DNA of 64,000 nt from Micromonospora tarapacensis (GCF_019697375.1 NZ_JAHCDI010000004.1:1351324-1415323), one strand, 5' to 3'; numbered from the stretch's first letter, positions 19,331 to 29,093 are shown. Translations and numbers: made by a program. The notes: generated by a model from the letters alone, not told the origin.

Positions 19331-19591
19331 CTACAGCGTCGAGACGTACTGCTGGGCCTGCTCGACCGCGACGAGCGTCGCGGCGAGGCACTCCTCCAAC
19401 TCCTGGCTGGCCTGGGTCAGTGAGGCATGGGCCGCCTCGACCGTGGTGTGGCCGCTGCCCTCCAGCGCGCCGGCGAGAGTCTGCTGTGCCTCGGCAAGTT
19501 TCTCGCCGGCGGCCTGCACGGCGCTCTGGCCGTCACCGATCTGCTGGAGCGCGACATCGATGGCTGCCTTGAGCTCGGCGACGCTCGCCAC
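19331..19591 (-). CDS. Small two-helix protein (WXG100-sized) heading the FtsK operon
   Basis: This 86-residue protein consists of two amphipathic helices (VAELKAAIDVALQQIGDGQS onward, and EAAHASLTQASQELEECLAA) joined by a Gly-rich turn, LEGSGHTTV. Size, helix-turn-helix hairpin layout and linkage to an FtsK-type ATPase recall ESX/WXG100 secretion substrates. The W-x-G turn is replaced by G-S-G, and no C-terminal YxxxD/E signal is clear. It has no signal peptide. It is the first gene of a tight minus-strand operon. Assignment as a secreted substrate is inference only. Confidence 0.72.
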   Translation of the reverse strand: MASVAELKAAIDVALQQIGDGQSAVQAAGEKLAEAQQTLAGALEGSGHTTVEAAHASLTQASQELEECLAATLVAVEQAQQYVSTL

Positions 19592-19780
19592 GCGGAACCT
19601 CCTGGGGGCGGGGAGGACTCCATTAGAGCCTATGCCGGTAGGGGAAAGAACATGCGCCCAGTCAGTGTTCCCGCCCCGCTGACCGGTTGTCGACCATAGA
19701 CGCTCCGAGTCCGATTCGTGGGATTGGTGGGCGGACGGTCACCCACGGCGATCCGGGGCGCGCGACCGGCCCGGCCGCCG

Positions 19781-20158
19781 TCAGGGCCGCAGCCAGCGCG
19801 GGCCGCGCACCTCGGCGCCGAGCGCGGTGACCCGGTCCCGCAACTCGCGGTCGGCGGTGACGACCACCCGGCGCCGGTCCCCGGCCCTCGCGACCAGGTC
19901 GACCACGGCGTCGTCGCCGGACCCGTCGGCGGGCACCACGCGAACCCCGTCGACCCCCGGCACGTCCCGGGCCGCGCCCTCCACCACCAGCACCACCTCC
20001 ACCGACGGTGGGAGGTCCGGCGGCACCCCCCGCTCGCCCAGCGGGGCCAGCGTGTCCCGCAGTCGGGCGGTCGCGCCGGCCCGGTCGCGCCACCAACCGT
20101 TCGGGCGCGATCCGACCACGTTGGCGGCGTCCACGATGAGCAGGGGTGTCTGGTCCAT
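19781..20158 (-). CDS. NYN/PIN-like domain protein
   Basis: This is a 125-residue protein with the acidic PIN/NYN pattern. LLIVDAANVVGSRP holds the first Asp. DAVVDLVARAGDRRRVVVTADRELRDRV holds the second acidic cluster and the conserved TxD of PIN-like nucleases. It is probably a metal-dependent ribonuclease or a nucleotide-binding relative of that fold. It is divergent from the ClpC-like gene. The ATG at 20158 is well placed. Confidence 0.82.
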   Translation of the reverse strand: MDQTPLLIVDAANVVGSRPNGWWRDRAGATARLRDTLAPLGERGVPPDLPPSVEVVLVVEGAARDVPGVDGVRVVPADGSGDDAVVDLVARAGDRRRVVVTADRELRDRVTALGAEVRGPRWLRP

Positions 20159-20298
20159 CCCCTCAGCCTGCCACCAGTCGTACCGGCTCCGGCCGTGCCG
20201 CGCCCGCGCCCCGCCCCGGGTGCGCGGCGGCGGCGTTTGTCCGGCCGGGGGCCGGGTAGCCCGTGCCGACCGTCTCGCGCCGACCGCGGAGGACAGAC

Positions 20299-22851
20299 AT
20301 GATTGGACCCGGCGACTTCGGCTCCGACCCGTGGGACGAGTTCCTGGCGCGGTACTTCGGCCGGGGCGAGGGCGGGCGCCGGCCGGCGCACCGGGTCGAC
20401 ATCACCCGGTTGATGACCGCCGACGCCCGCGAGATGCTGGCCGACGCGGCCCGGCGGGCGGCCCAGAAGCAGAGCAGTGACCTGGACACCGACCACCTGT
20501 TGTGGGCGGCGTTGCAGCGCGACTCGTTGCGCGATCTGGTCCGCCGGGCGGGCGCGGACCCGGACACCCTGGTCAACGCGTTGGGTGGTCGGGGCGACGG
20601 TGCGCCGCACGGTGAGGTCCCGCCGAACCTGTCACTGACCCCGGCGGCCAAGCGCGCCCTGCTCGACGCCCACCAGCTCTCCCGGGCGATGGGCGCGAAC
20701 TACATCGGGCCGGAACACATCCTGATGGCGCTGCCGCTGAACCCCGAGTCGCCGGCCGGCCGGATGCTCGCCGCCGGGCGGATCCAGCCGGAGTCGTTGC
20801 AGGCCGCCAACGCGGAGCGCGGTCCGATGACCAATCCACGGCCGGACCGAGGCACGCCAACGCTCGACCAGTACGGGCAGGACCTCACCGAGCTGGCGCG
20901 CAACGAGCAGATCGACCCGGTGATCGGCCGGGCCGACGAGATCGAGCAGGCGGTGGAGATCCTGTCGCGGCGTACCAAGAACAACCCGGTGTTGATCGGC
21001 GAGGCCGGCGTCGGCAAGACCGCCATCGTGGAGGGCCTGGCCGAGCGGATCTGTGACGGCGACGTGCCGCAGACGCTGCTCGGCAAGCGGGTGATCCAGC
21101 TCGACCTGGCCGGGCTGGTCGCCGGAACCCGCTACCGGGGCGACTTCGAGGAGCGGTTGAAGAAGGTGATCGACGAGATCCGGGCCCACCGGGAAGAGCT
21201 GATCATCTTCCTGGACGAGATCCACACTCTGGTCGGTGCGGGCGGCGCCGGCAGCGAGGGTGGCATGGACGCCTCCAACATGCTCAAGCCGGCCCTGGCC
21301 CGTGGCGAGTTGCGGGTGATCGGCGCGACCACGCTCGACGAGTACCGGCGCAGCATCGAGAAGGACGCCGCGCTGGCCCGCCGGTTCCAGCCGGTCTTCG
21401 TGCCGGAACCCACCGTCGAGGACACGGTTGCCATCCTGCGCGGCCTGCGGGACCGTTACGAGGCCCACCACCAGGTGCGCTTCACCGACGAGGCGCTGGT
21501 CACCGCGACCGAACTGGCCGACCGCTACATCACCGACCGCTTCCTGCCGGACAAGGCGATCGACCTGATCGACCAGGCCGGCGCCCGGGTGCGGCTGCGT
21601 ACCCGGACCCCGGACGCCGACATGCGTGACCTGGAACAGCAGCTCGACGAGGTGCGCCGGGACAAGGAGCAGGCGGTCACCGACGAGCAGTACGAACGCG
21701 CCTCCACGCTGCGCGACCGGGTCGCCGAACTGGAACGGCAGGTGCAGCGGGCCCGGGGCGACGACGGCGGCGGCAGCCAGGTGCCGGAGGTGGGGCCGGA
21801 GGAGATCGCCGAGGTGGTCTCCCGGGCCACCGGCATCCCGGCGAGCCAGCTCACCGAGGAGGAGCGGGACCGGCTGCTGCGGCTGGAGGGCCAGCTGCAC
21901 GAGAAGGTCGTCGGGCAGGACGACGCGGTCACCGCGGTCGCCGAGGCGGTCCGTCGCTCCCGTACCGGGCTGGCCGACCCGAACCGGCCGATGGGCAGCT
22001 TCCTGTTCCTCGGCCCCACCGGCGTCGGCAAGACCGAGCTGGGCCGGGCGCTGGCGGAGGCGCTGTTCGGCGAGTCGGACCGGATGGTCCGGGTGGACAT
22101 GAGCGAGTTCCAGGAACGGCACACGGTCAGCCGGCTGGTCGGCGCGCCACCCGGCTACGTCGGGTACGAGGAGGCCGGCCAGCTCACCGAGGCGGTCCGT
22201 CGCCGCCCGTACGCGGTGGTGCTGCTCGACGAGATCGAGAAGGCCCACCCGGACGTGTTCAACGTGTTGTTGCAGGTGCTCGACGACGGGCGGCTGACCG
22301 ACAGCCAGGGCCGCACCGTCAACTTCAAGAACACCGTACTCATCATGACGAGCAACATCGGTTCCGAGCTGATCACCGGCGCGCAGCGGGCGGTCGGCTT
22401 CGGTGCCGGCGAGCCGGGCAGCCCCCAGGAGAGCGACGAACTGCGGGAGCGGCTGATGCGCCGGTTGCAGGAGAACTTCCGCCCCGAGTTCCTCAACCGG
22501 ATCGACGAGGTGATCATCTTCCGCCGGCTGGAGGCCGAGCAGCTGCGCCAGATCACCGAGCTGCTGCTGGAGGAGACCCGTCGCCGGCTGCACGCCCAGG
22601 ACATCGAGGTGGACTTCGCCACCGCCGGCATCGACTGGCTCGCCGAGCGCGGCTACCAGCCGGAGTTCGGGGCCCGGCCGCTGCGCCGGGTGATCCAGCG
22701 GGAGGTCGACAACCACCTGTCCCGGATGCTGCTGGAGCAGCAGATCTCGCCCGGTCAGCGGGTCACCGTCGACGCCCGGGACGACCGGCTGACCTTCGAC
22801 GTGTCGGCCGGCCGGGGGCACGCCAGGGCGACGACCTCGCATCCCCGCTGA
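20299..22851 (+). CDS. ClpC-like ATP-dependent Clp unfoldase
   Basis: This 850-residue Hsp100 protein begins with Clp N-terminal repeats ([20 protein letters not shown], then [20 protein letters not shown]). D1 has Walker [13 protein letters not shown] and [18 protein letters not shown]-like coiled region follows ([20 protein letters not shown]), then D2 with [20 protein letters not shown] and [20 protein letters not shown]. The tripeptide VGF in [10 protein letters not shown] sits where ClpC has its ClpP-docking loop, so it probably feeds ClpP rather than acting like ClpB. The unusual N-terminus ([20 protein letters not shown]) shows it is not the housekeeping ClpC. The start at 20299 follows GCGGAGGACAGAC. 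Confidence 0.93.
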   Translation: MIGPGDFGSDPWDEFLARYFGRGEGGRRPAHRVDITRLMTADAREMLADAARRAAQKQSSDLDTDHLLWAALQRDSLRDLVRRAGADPDTLVNALGGRGDGAPHGEVPPNLSLTPAAKRALLDAHQLSRAMGANYIGPEHILMALPLNPESPAGRMLAAGRIQPESLQAANAERGPMTNPRPDRGTPTLDQYGQDLTELARNEQIDPVIGRADEIEQAVEILSRRTKNNPVLIGEAGVGKTAIVEGLAERICDGDVPQTLLGKRVIQLDLAGLVAGTRYRGDFEERLKKVIDEIRAHREELIIFLDEIHTLVGAGGAGSEGGMDASNMLKPALARGELRVIGATTLDEYRRSIEKDAALARRFQPVFVPEPTVEDTVAILRGLRDRYEAHHQVRFTDEALVTATELADRYITDRFLPDKAIDLIDQAGARVRLRTRTPDADMRDLEQQLDEVRRDKEQAVTDEQYERASTLRDRVAELERQVQRARGDDGGGSQVPEVGPEEIAEVVSRATGIPASQLTEEERDRLLRLEGQLHEKVVGQDDAVTAVAEAVRRSRTGLADPNRPMGSFLFLGPTGVGKTELGRALAEALFGESDRMVRVDMSEFQERHTVSRLVGAPPGYVGYEEAGQLTEAVRRRPYAVVLLDEIEKAHPDVFNVLLQVLDDGRLTDSQGRTVNFKNTVLIMTSNIGSELITGAQRAVGFGAGEPGSPQESDELRERLMRRLQENFRPEFLNRIDEVIIFRRLEAEQLRQITELLLEETRRRLHAQDIEVDFATAGIDWLAERGYQPEFGARPLRRVIQREVDNHLSRMLLEQQISPGQRVTVDARDDRLTFDVSAGRGHARATTSHPR

Positions 22852-22865
22852 CCGGAAGGGCACCG

Positions 22866-23030
22866 ATGACCGAACCGGACGAGGCCCGCGAGGACGAGCG
22901 GACCGAGGCGATCCTGGCGCCACCGACGGCCAACCCCGCCCGGGTGCGGGTGCCGCCGGAGGGGCTGGGCGGGCAGACCGACGAGGGGCACCCGGAGGAG
23001 TCCGGGTCGCCGCCGGCAGAGGAGGGCTGA
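22866..23030 (+). CDS. Small acidic Pro-rich protein
   Basis: This is a 54-codon gene (MTEPDEAREDERTEAILA to ESGSPPAEEG) starting 14 bases after the Clp ATPase stop, with GGAAGG upstream. Its TGA overlaps the ATG of the DUF3140 gene (TGATG), so it is coupled. It looks disordered and no family is recognised. Codon use and coupling support it as real. Confidence 0.6.
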   Translation: MTEPDEAREDERTEAILAPPTANPARVRVPPEGLGGQTDEGHPEESGSPPAEEG

Positions 23031-23380
23031 TGGCACGCGAACAGCGACTCGACCCGGAGGTGGAAGTGCTCTGGGAGGACTTCCACGCCGAGGTCAACGT
23101 GCCGTCCGAGCAACTGCGACAGTGGCTGCTGACCCGCGGCTCCGGCGAGGCCGCGTTCGGCCCCGACCCGGACCTGAACCTGCCGGAGCCGGGCCGGCAG
23201 ATCCTCGCCGTGCTGCGCAAGCGCAAGGTCGACCTGACGCCGGAGGACGTCGAGGTGATGCGGGACGCCGTCGAGCGGATCCGCTCGCTGACCGCCGCCA
23301 AGCCCGGCCGGGGCAACGCCGACGACGAATGGCGACACAGCCTGCTCGACCTGGGCCACGACGTGCTCGTCGAACGGTGA
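23030..23380 (+). CDS. DUF3140 family protein
   Basis: This 116-residue protein begins EVEVLWEDFHAEVNVPSEQLRQWL. It continues GRQILAVLRKRKVDLTPEDVEVMRDAVERIRSL and ends DDEWRHSLLDLGHDVL, all typical of DUF3140. The family is small, cytosolic and of unknown role. It starts inside the stop codon of the acidic peptide gene, giving a three-gene unit clp - small acidic - DUF3140. A strong hairpin follows. Confidence 0.85.
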   Translation: MAREQRLDPEVEVLWEDFHAEVNVPSEQLRQWLLTRGSGEAAFGPDPDLNLPEPGRQILAVLRKRKVDLTPEDVEVMRDAVERIRSLTAAKPGRGNADDEWRHSLLDLGHDVLVER

Positions 23381-23388
23381 CCCCGCCA

Positions 23389-23429
23389 CGGGTGTCCCCG
23401 GCGCCGCCGCACCGCGCCGGAGACACCCG
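23389..23429 (+). terminator. Terminator hairpin of the Clp unit
   Basis: Arms CGGGTGTCCCCGGCG and CGCCGGAGACACCCG pair with one mismatch over 15 bases, with an 11-base loop, nine bases after the DUF3140 stop. Confidence 0.7.
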
Positions 23430-23597
23430 CACGTCCGGCCGGGCTACTCGGCTTCGGGTCAACCAACTCTCCATCAGACCCGGGGTTCGACACGTGGTCG
23501 ATGCCGGTCTGCTCGGACGTGACGCCCGGGTCGCAGGCGTCGTCGAGCTGATCATTTAGCCACCGGGCTGGCGCACCTGACGTCCTCGGCAGACCAT

Positions 23598-24661
23598 GTG
23601 GGGGTGCTCTGCTCCGTCCGGTGGTTTGCGGCCTCCGCGATCGCCTATGCCTTGTTCCACCACGTCGGCAGCGGGTTTGCGTGGCTGGGCCCGGTGGGGT
23701 CCGGGTCGACCCGCTGGGCCGACTGGATCGATTTGGCGACGCCCTACGCGTTCCTCCTGCCCGCCGCCGCTTCCCTCTGGCGCGCGGGAGGGACCTCGGC
23801 CGTGGTTTGGCTCGTCTACCTCGCAGGCGCCGTCACTTACGTCGAAGGACACGGCGTCCACCTGTCCGCCAACTCGATCAGCAACGCCACGTCCGCCGAG
23901 GCAGCCCACCTGTGGGACGAGGTCGTCGGCCACTACCTGTGGTTCACCGGTGCGATGCTGGTCTGGGCCGCGCTCGCGACGATCATCATCCGGCGAGATC
24001 CACCGCGCGGACCGGTCCCGGCGCTGCTGGCGCTGGCCGTCGGGACGACCGCTGCGACCAACGCGGGCCGGTCACCACCGTCACGAAGGACGACTCCATC
24101 GTCGTCGACTACGAGAACTATCCGAGGGCGGGCTCCGTCAGCCCGGGGCCCAACACCTTCAAGGTCGCCCTGCAGGACGGCGACGGGCTGGTCGACCGGG
24201 TGGAGATCGACCCCGCGAGCGGGTTCACTGCCACCACCATCCAACCCGAACAGCTCAGCATCGCTCTTCCAAAAAAGCTGAGCGCCGAGGTCGGCGAGCA
24301 GTTCACCCTGCCCTACGAGGTGTCGAGCCGAGCCGAGCGGGCTGACCGTCCGTTGAGCGTCCTGGTCGAAAGTGCCGGTGGACCGCTCGAGCTCGACCGC
24401 GATCAAGACACGTTCTCGACCACTGGCACCAAACAGACCGGGGAGTTCACCGGAACTGCCACCCAGCCGGGGCGCTACGAGCTGCGGGTCGCCGCCAACG
24501 GCGGTTACAATCCCGCGGCCGGAACCGTCCTGGTGGACGTCAAACCCGCGGGCCGGCGCGGCCCGGGGCTCGCCGCCGTGATCGGAGCGGTTATGCTCGT
24601 CGGCGTGGCCTTCCTGCTGTTGACCGGCAGCCGACGTCGCGCCGACCGGCGACGGGCGTGA
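23598..24661 (+). pseudogene. Membrane protein joined to a surface-type domain, frame broken at the join
   Basis: The 5' half encodes about 150 residues with four to five hydrophobic segments (WFAASAIAYALFHHVG, YAFLLPAAASLW, VVWLVYLAGAVTYVEGHG, ALLALAVGTTAATNA). The 3' half, in another frame, encodes an extracellular-looking beta domain (PRAGSVSPGPNTFKVALQDG to GTATQPGRYELRVAANGG). It closes with a single C-terminal helix, GLAAVIGAVMLVGVAFLLL, and a basic tail. SPGPNTF recalls YtkA/CopC-like domains. One base added in GGG at 24065-24067 gives one frame of 354 residues. Alternatively, a deletion has fused two unrelated genes here. I cannot decide between these from sequence alone. Confidence 0.55.
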
Positions 24662-24665
24662 ACCC

Positions 24666-24857
24666 ATGAGATCAGCGGGCTGGCCGTTGATCGGGCTGGT
24701 CGCGGGCGCGGCCGCCGGCTGGCTCTGGGGCTGGTCCGCGAGCGACTACGAGGCGATCGACTCGGCCGTCGGCACCGCGCTGCTCGGCGCGGTGGCCGGC
24801 CTGCTTGCCGGCGCGACCGCCTACTCGCTCACCCGCCGCAAGCGTGACAGAGACTGA
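24666..24857 (+). CDS. Small two-helix membrane protein
   Basis: This 63-residue protein has two hydrophobic helices (WPLIGLVAGAAAGWLWGW and VGTALLGAVAGLLAGATAYSL), a short acidic loop between them, and a basic tail (TRRKRDRD). That gives a cytoplasmic C-terminus by the positive-inside rule. The start is four bases after the preceding stop, so it is probably co-transcribed with it. Function is unknown. Confidence 0.7.
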   Translation: MRSAGWPLIGLVAGAAAGWLWGWSASDYEAIDSAVGTALLGAVAGLLAGATAYSLTRRKRDRD

Positions 24858-24862
24858 CGGGC

Positions 24863-25099
24863 TCACTCGGCTTCGAGGCTGGCAATGGCCAGCCCGGCGG
24901 CGTCGGCGGCGGCCTGCCGGTCGGCACGGGTCTGCTCCTCGCGGGTGAGCAGGGCGGCGTACTCGGCCAGGGCGGCCGGGTCCGGCACCTCCGGTAACCG
25001 GCGCAGGAAGGCTTCCACGTTCCGGACGGCGGTGGTGTGCGCGGCGGCCGCCTCACGAAGCAACTCGCGGTCGTCGGCAGCGGGATAGAGGTCGGTCAT
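24863..25099 (-). CDS. Small helical hypothetical protein
   Basis: This 78-residue Ala/Glu-rich protein (MTDLYPAADDRELLREAAAA onward) is predicted to be two helices, ending GLAIASLEAE. There is no membrane segment. It lies 19 bases after the LysR gene stop on the same strand and is convergent with the small membrane protein. No family is recognised. Confidence 0.62.
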   Translation of the reverse strand: MTDLYPAADDRELLREAAAAHTTAVRNVEAFLRRLPEVPDPAALAEYAALLTREEQTRADRQAAADAAGLAIASLEAE

Positions 25100-25118
25100 A
25101 CCCGCCCCTTACCCGCGC

Positions 25119-26116
25119 TCAGGCGGTTCGCACCCCGGGAGTGGCCACCACGGGTGCCGGCCGCCGCACCCCGAACGCCGGGTTGCGCAGCAGCCAGGCC
25201 AGATACGCCGGATGCGGCGCGAGGGCGTCGGTGTACGCCACCAGGGCCGTCTCCAGCACCAGGTCCGCCGTCGGGGCGGCGGGCGACTCCGGGTGCCACC
25301 CCAGCATCAGCCGCCAACGCAGGGGCGTACCGGCCAGCCGGCGGGTCACCAGGCCGGCCACCGGACGGAACGTGGCCTGGCAGAGCGCCACCCCCTCGCC
25401 GGCGTCCACCAGGTCGATACAGCTGCGCACGTCGGCCTCGTACACCTTGCGCGGGGTGAAGCCGGCGCGGGCGCAGGCGGCGGCGAAGCAGTCGCCGAAG
25501 CAGCCGTCCCCCGGCGCCGCCACCCACTGCTCGTGTCGCAGGTCGGCCAGGTCCACCTCGTCGCGCCCGGCCAGCGGATGGGTCTCCGGCAGCAGCACCA
25601 TGACCGGGTCGACGGCGACCTCCCGCCAGCTCAGGCCGTAGTCCGCCGACGGGGTGGAGTCGCCGCAGACCCCGGTCAGCGCGTAGTCCAGCCGCGCGGC
25701 GGCGACCAGCTGGGCCAGCTCGTCGACCGACCAGGAGGCGTGCGTGGTGATCTGGGCCTGCGGCTGCTCGGCGGCGAGCCGGTGCACCAGCCGGCCCAGG
25801 ATCGGGCTGTTGACCCCGCCGAACCGGTACCGGCGGGGGCGTCGCCCGCCCCGGCCAGCCGGGCCGCCTCGTCCTGTAGGCCCTTCATCGCCGGCAGCAG
25901 CACCCGGGCCCGGGCGAGGACCAGCTCGCCGAGAGCGGTGGGCCGGGCGCCACGTCGATCCCGCTCGAACAGCGGACCGCCCAGGGTCCGTTCGATGCGC
26001 TGGAGCTGGGCGGTCAGCGCCGGCTGGGCCAGGCCGAGCGTCGAGGCCGCCTTGGTCACGCTCCCCGTCTCCGCGATGGCGCAGACCACCCGCAGGTGGC
26101 GCAACTCCAGATTCAT
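25119..26116 (-). pseudogene. LysR-type transcriptional regulator, one frame break
   Basis: The N-terminus (MNLELRHLRVVCAIAETGSV) and AQPALTAQLQRIERTLGGPLFERDRRG are a textbook LysR winged helix-turn-helix. The effector domain follows in another frame (YRFGGVNSPILGRLVHRL, HASWSVDELAQLVAAARLDYALTG, VALCQATFRPVAGLVTRR). The break is in the C run at 25835-25839, and one added base gives a 332-residue protein. Typical LysR regulators are about 300-330 residues, so the repaired length is right. The target genes are not evident, because the neighbours are on the same strand or unrelated. Confidence 0.8.
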
Positions 26117-26193
26117 GACGTGACGGTAGGGCCACAAAGCAGCTGGCGGAAGGGCCTGGACGGATCAACGACCGTGAACGTGTCGCGGGTCTC

Positions 26194-26793
26194 TCAGCTT
26201 GCCGGCGGCTCGGTCAGCTCAGCCAACTGCGTGTGCCGGCCGGTGACGGCGTCCCGGACCTTGTCCACCACGCCGACCGCCGGTTCGACGATCCGGTTCC
26301 ACGGCGGGGTGTGCGGCGCCGCCGGGTGCGGGCGGGTCGGCGCGGCCTCCTCGGCGATTTCCAGCCGGTTGCCGAGCCGGATGAGCTCCTCCTCGGTGGC
26401 GGCGGCGCACAGCCGCTGCACCAACGGATCGACGGCGCCGGCGTGCGCCTCGATCCGGGTGGCCAGCTCGGCGAGACCCTCGTCGGTCAGCTCCCGCATC
26501 GCCCTGAGCAGCTCGACGTCGGCGGACACCACCTCGTCGACCAGCGGGTCGGCGTTGTCGACGGCGTGGCGGACGGCGGGCAGCAGATACTGCTCCTCGG
26601 CGGACAGGTGCCGGGACAGCGTGGCGACGAGCACGTCCCGGCCGTGCTCCGGGTCCGGTCCGGGCTCGATCAACCGCCGGGTCAGCTCCAGCAGCTGCCG
26701 GTGCTCCTCGGCGACGAGGTCGGCGATGCTGCGTCCGCCGGGCCGGTAGCCGTCGGCGGGGGTGGGTGGCAGCGGCGGCAGGTGGACGGACAT
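26194..26793 (-). CDS. Hemerythrin HHE domain protein
   Basis: This 199-residue protein has a four-helix hemerythrin-like domain. Iron-ligand candidates are EEHRQLLELTRRL, HLSAEEQYLLPAVRH and the later EAHAGAVDPLVQRL, giving the H...HxxxE...H pattern. Actinobacterial members are often involved in oxidative or nitric oxide stress. The ATG at 26793 follows GAGGAGGACACC; an upstream in-frame extension looks non-coding. The C-terminal ~55 residues are Pro-rich. Confidence 0.87.
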   Translation of the reverse strand: MSVHLPPLPPTPADGYRPGGRSIADLVAEEHRQLLELTRRLIEPGPDPEHGRDVLVATLSRHLSAEEQYLLPAVRHAVDNADPLVDEVVSADVELLRAMRELTDEGLAELATRIEAHAGAVDPLVQRLCAAATEEELIRLGNRLEIAEEAAPTRPHPAAPHTPPWNRIVEPAVGVVDKVRDAVTGRHTQLAELTEPPAS

Positions 26794-26896
26794 GGTGTCC
26801 TCCTCGGCTGGCGGGGGGTGCGCAGACGTGGGCGTCAGGTCGGGCCCGGCAGTACCCGCAGCCGCCCGAACCGAAACCCCGGGCTGATATGAAGGG

Positions 26897-28228
26897 GTGA
26901 TGACGAGCGACGTCCACTCCGCCTTCCCCGCGCCCGCCGACGAGGTCGTCGACCTGTGCCGGGATCTGCTACGCATCGACACCACGAACACGGGCGAGAA
27001 CGCCACCAGCGCCGGGGAACGCCGGGCCGCCGAGTACGTCGCGGAGAAGCTGGCCGAGGTCGGTGTCCCGGCGGTGATCCACGAGTCGGCGCCCGGGCGG
27101 GCCAACGTCGTCGCCCGGATCCCCGGCACCGATCCCGGCCGCGGCGCGCTGCTCGTGCACGGGCATCTGGACGTCGTGCCCGCCGACGCCGACGAGTGGT
27201 CGGTGCATCCGTTCTCCGGCGAACTGCGGGACGGCTACCTGTGGGGCCGGGGCGCCATCGACATGAAGGACTTCGACGCGATGGTCCTGGCCGTGGTGCG
27301 GCACTGGCAGCGCACCGGCGTGCGTCCGCCGCGGGACATCGTGCTCGCGTACACCGCCGACGAGGAGGCTGGCAGCGATTACGGCGCCCATTTCCTGGCC
27401 ACCCGGCACCGGGACCTCTTCGACGGCTGCACGGAGGGGATCGGTGAGGTCGGCGGCTTCTCGTACACGGTGGACGAGTCGCGGCGGCTCTACCTGATCG
27501 AGACCGCCCAGAAGGGCATCGACTGGCTGCGGCTGCACGCCCGGGGGCGGCCCGGACACGGCTCGATGCTGCACGACGACAACGCGGTGACCGCGCTGGC
27601 CGAGGCGGTGGCCCGGATCGGCCGGCACCGCTTCCCGGTGGTCGTCACCGACACCGTGCGGGCCTTCCTGGAACAGGTCTCCGAGGTGCTCGGCATCGAG
27701 CTGGACCCGGAGGATCCGGAGACCGCCATCGCCAAGCTCGGTCCGATCGCCAACATCATCGGCGCCACCATCCGCAACACCGCGAACCCGACCCGGCTCG
27801 CCGCCGGCTACAAGGACAACGTGATCCCCGGCCGGGCCAGCGCCACCATCGACTGCCGCAGCCTGCCCGGGCAGTCCGAGCTGCTGGAGCGGCAGCTGCG
27901 CGAACTGGTCGGCCCGGACATCGCGATCGAGTACGTCCAGCGTCAGCCGGCGCTGGAGACCACCTTCGACGGTGACCTGGTCGCGGCGATGTCGGCCGCG
28001 CTGCGGGCCGAGGATCCCGGTGCCCGGCCGGTGCCGTACATGCTCTCCGGTGGCACCGACGCCAAGGCGTTCTCGCAGTTGGGCGTCCGTTGCTTCGGCT
28101 TCGCACCGTTGCGGCTGCCGGCCGACCTGAACTTCTCGGCGCTGTTCCACGGCATCGACGAGCGGGTTCCGGTGGACGGACTACAGTTCGGCGTGCGGGT
28201 TCTCGACCGGTTCCTGCGTACCTGCTAG
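26897..28228 (+). CDS. M20 family metallopeptidase
   Basis: This 443-residue cytosolic zinc hydrolase is of the ArgE/DapE/CPG2 type. Metal and catalytic motifs are LLVHGHLDVVPAD (first His and catalytic Asp), GRGAIDMKD (bridging Asp) and YTADEEAGSDYGA (catalytic Glu pair). GRPGHGSMLH and DNVIPGRASATIDCR mark the dimerisation lid. The C-terminal SALFHGIDERVP carries the last His ligand. The substrate (a dipeptide or acyl-amino acid) is unknown. The ATG lies close to the divergent hemerythrin gene. Confidence 0.92.
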   Translation: MMTSDVHSAFPAPADEVVDLCRDLLRIDTTNTGENATSAGERRAAEYVAEKLAEVGVPAVIHESAPGRANVVARIPGTDPGRGALLVHGHLDVVPADADEWSVHPFSGELRDGYLWGRGAIDMKDFDAMVLAVVRHWQRTGVRPPRDIVLAYTADEEAGSDYGAHFLATRHRDLFDGCTEGIGEVGGFSYTVDESRRLYLIETAQKGIDWLRLHARGRPGHGSMLHDDNAVTALAEAVARIGRHRFPVVVTDTVRAFLEQVSEVLGIELDPEDPETAIAKLGPIANIIGATIRNTANPTRLAAGYKDNVIPGRASATIDCRSLPGQSELLERQLRELVGPDIAIEYVQRQPALETTFDGDLVAAMSAALRAEDPGARPVPYMLSGGTDAKAFSQLGVRCFGFAPLRLPADLNFSALFHGIDERVPVDGLQFGVRVLDRFLRTC

Positions 28229-28285
28229 CTCGTGTCCGGCTCGGACGCGAACATCCTGGGATTCTTCGTGAAGGGGACGCCTCAC

Positions 28286-28939
28286 ATGACCGACCAGCAC
28301 GGTGAGCTGGACGCCGCCCTCGAACGCGTGATCGAAGCGGCCCGCCACCACCTGGCCGCCGTCCGCGCCGCGCAGGGCCGGATCGACGACGACGACGTCT
28401 GGCAGGCGTACGTCGCGCTGAACAACGCCTCGTTCGCCTACGACGAGCAACTCATGGACGCCTTCGGCGAGGTTACCCCGTGGGACGTCGAGTCGATCGA
28501 CCCGGACGAGGCCGACCAGCGCTTCGCCGGTGCCGAAGGGGTCGAGTCGACCGATCCGCATCCTCAGGTGATCTCCGTGCGGCAGCGGCGCGACTACCGG
28601 GTGCCCAGTGTCTCCGCGCTGATCCGGATCGCCGAGGCGGCCCGCCGTGAGGGCGTCCCGGGCGACGAGGAGGTGCCGCCGGTGGAGGGCGTCGGCGAGG
28701 CGGTGCTGGAGCTGTTGCAGAGCGGCGACGGTTCCCTCGGCGCGCTCGACCTGCCGGAGTTGGAACCGCTCGACGGCGTGGTGATGGTCAGCGAGGTCGG
28801 TACCCCGGTGGACCTGGAGTCGTTCTCCGACGACGACCCGGTGGGCCCGTTCCAGCCCGCCGCCGACGACCGGCTGGTCGGCCGGCTCGACGAGCACCCC
28901 TTCCTGGAGATCGACGAGGAGCACGACCACGTGCACTGA
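28286..28939 (+). CDS. Conserved hypothetical acidic protein
   Basis: This is about 217 residues from an ATG preceded by AAGGGG; an in-frame GTG at 28232 would add 18. It is strongly acidic throughout. The N-terminal helical part (LDAALERVIEAARHHLAAVRAAQG) is followed by VWQAYVALNNASFAYDEQLMDAFGEVTPWD. The tail ends in an acidic His-rich stretch (EEHDHVH). It has no known catalytic motif and looks like an actinobacteria-specific primary-metabolism neighbour. Confidence 0.75.
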   Translation: MTDQHGELDAALERVIEAARHHLAAVRAAQGRIDDDDVWQAYVALNNASFAYDEQLMDAFGEVTPWDVESIDPDEADQRFAGAEGVESTDPHPQVISVRQRRDYRVPSVSALIRIAEAARREGVPGDEEVPPVEGVGEAVLELLQSGDGSLGALDLPELEPLDGVVMVSEVGTPVDLESFSDDDPVGPFQPAADDRLVGRLDEHPFLEIDEEHDHVH

Positions 28940-29093
28940 GCGTGCGCCGGGCGGTGCGGTCCGTGCTGCCGGCGAGCCTGGCCGTCGCCCTCCACCGGCG
29001 GTCGAGCTGATGGCGCGGTCGCACCGGCATCCCGGACGGAGTCGGCCACCCGATCCGTCCGGGACCGTGCCCTCCGGGCGGTGCGCGGACCGG

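Noticed and set aside
15009..19591. Type VII (ESX) secretion locus
   Set aside because: Only an FtsK-type ATPase and a WXG-sized protein are present. The W-x-G motif, EccB/C/D/E set and mycosin are missing.
20632..23493. A 953-codon antisense frame opposite the Clp ATPase
   Set aside because: High-G+C antisense artefact. The opposite strand has clear Clp motifs throughout.
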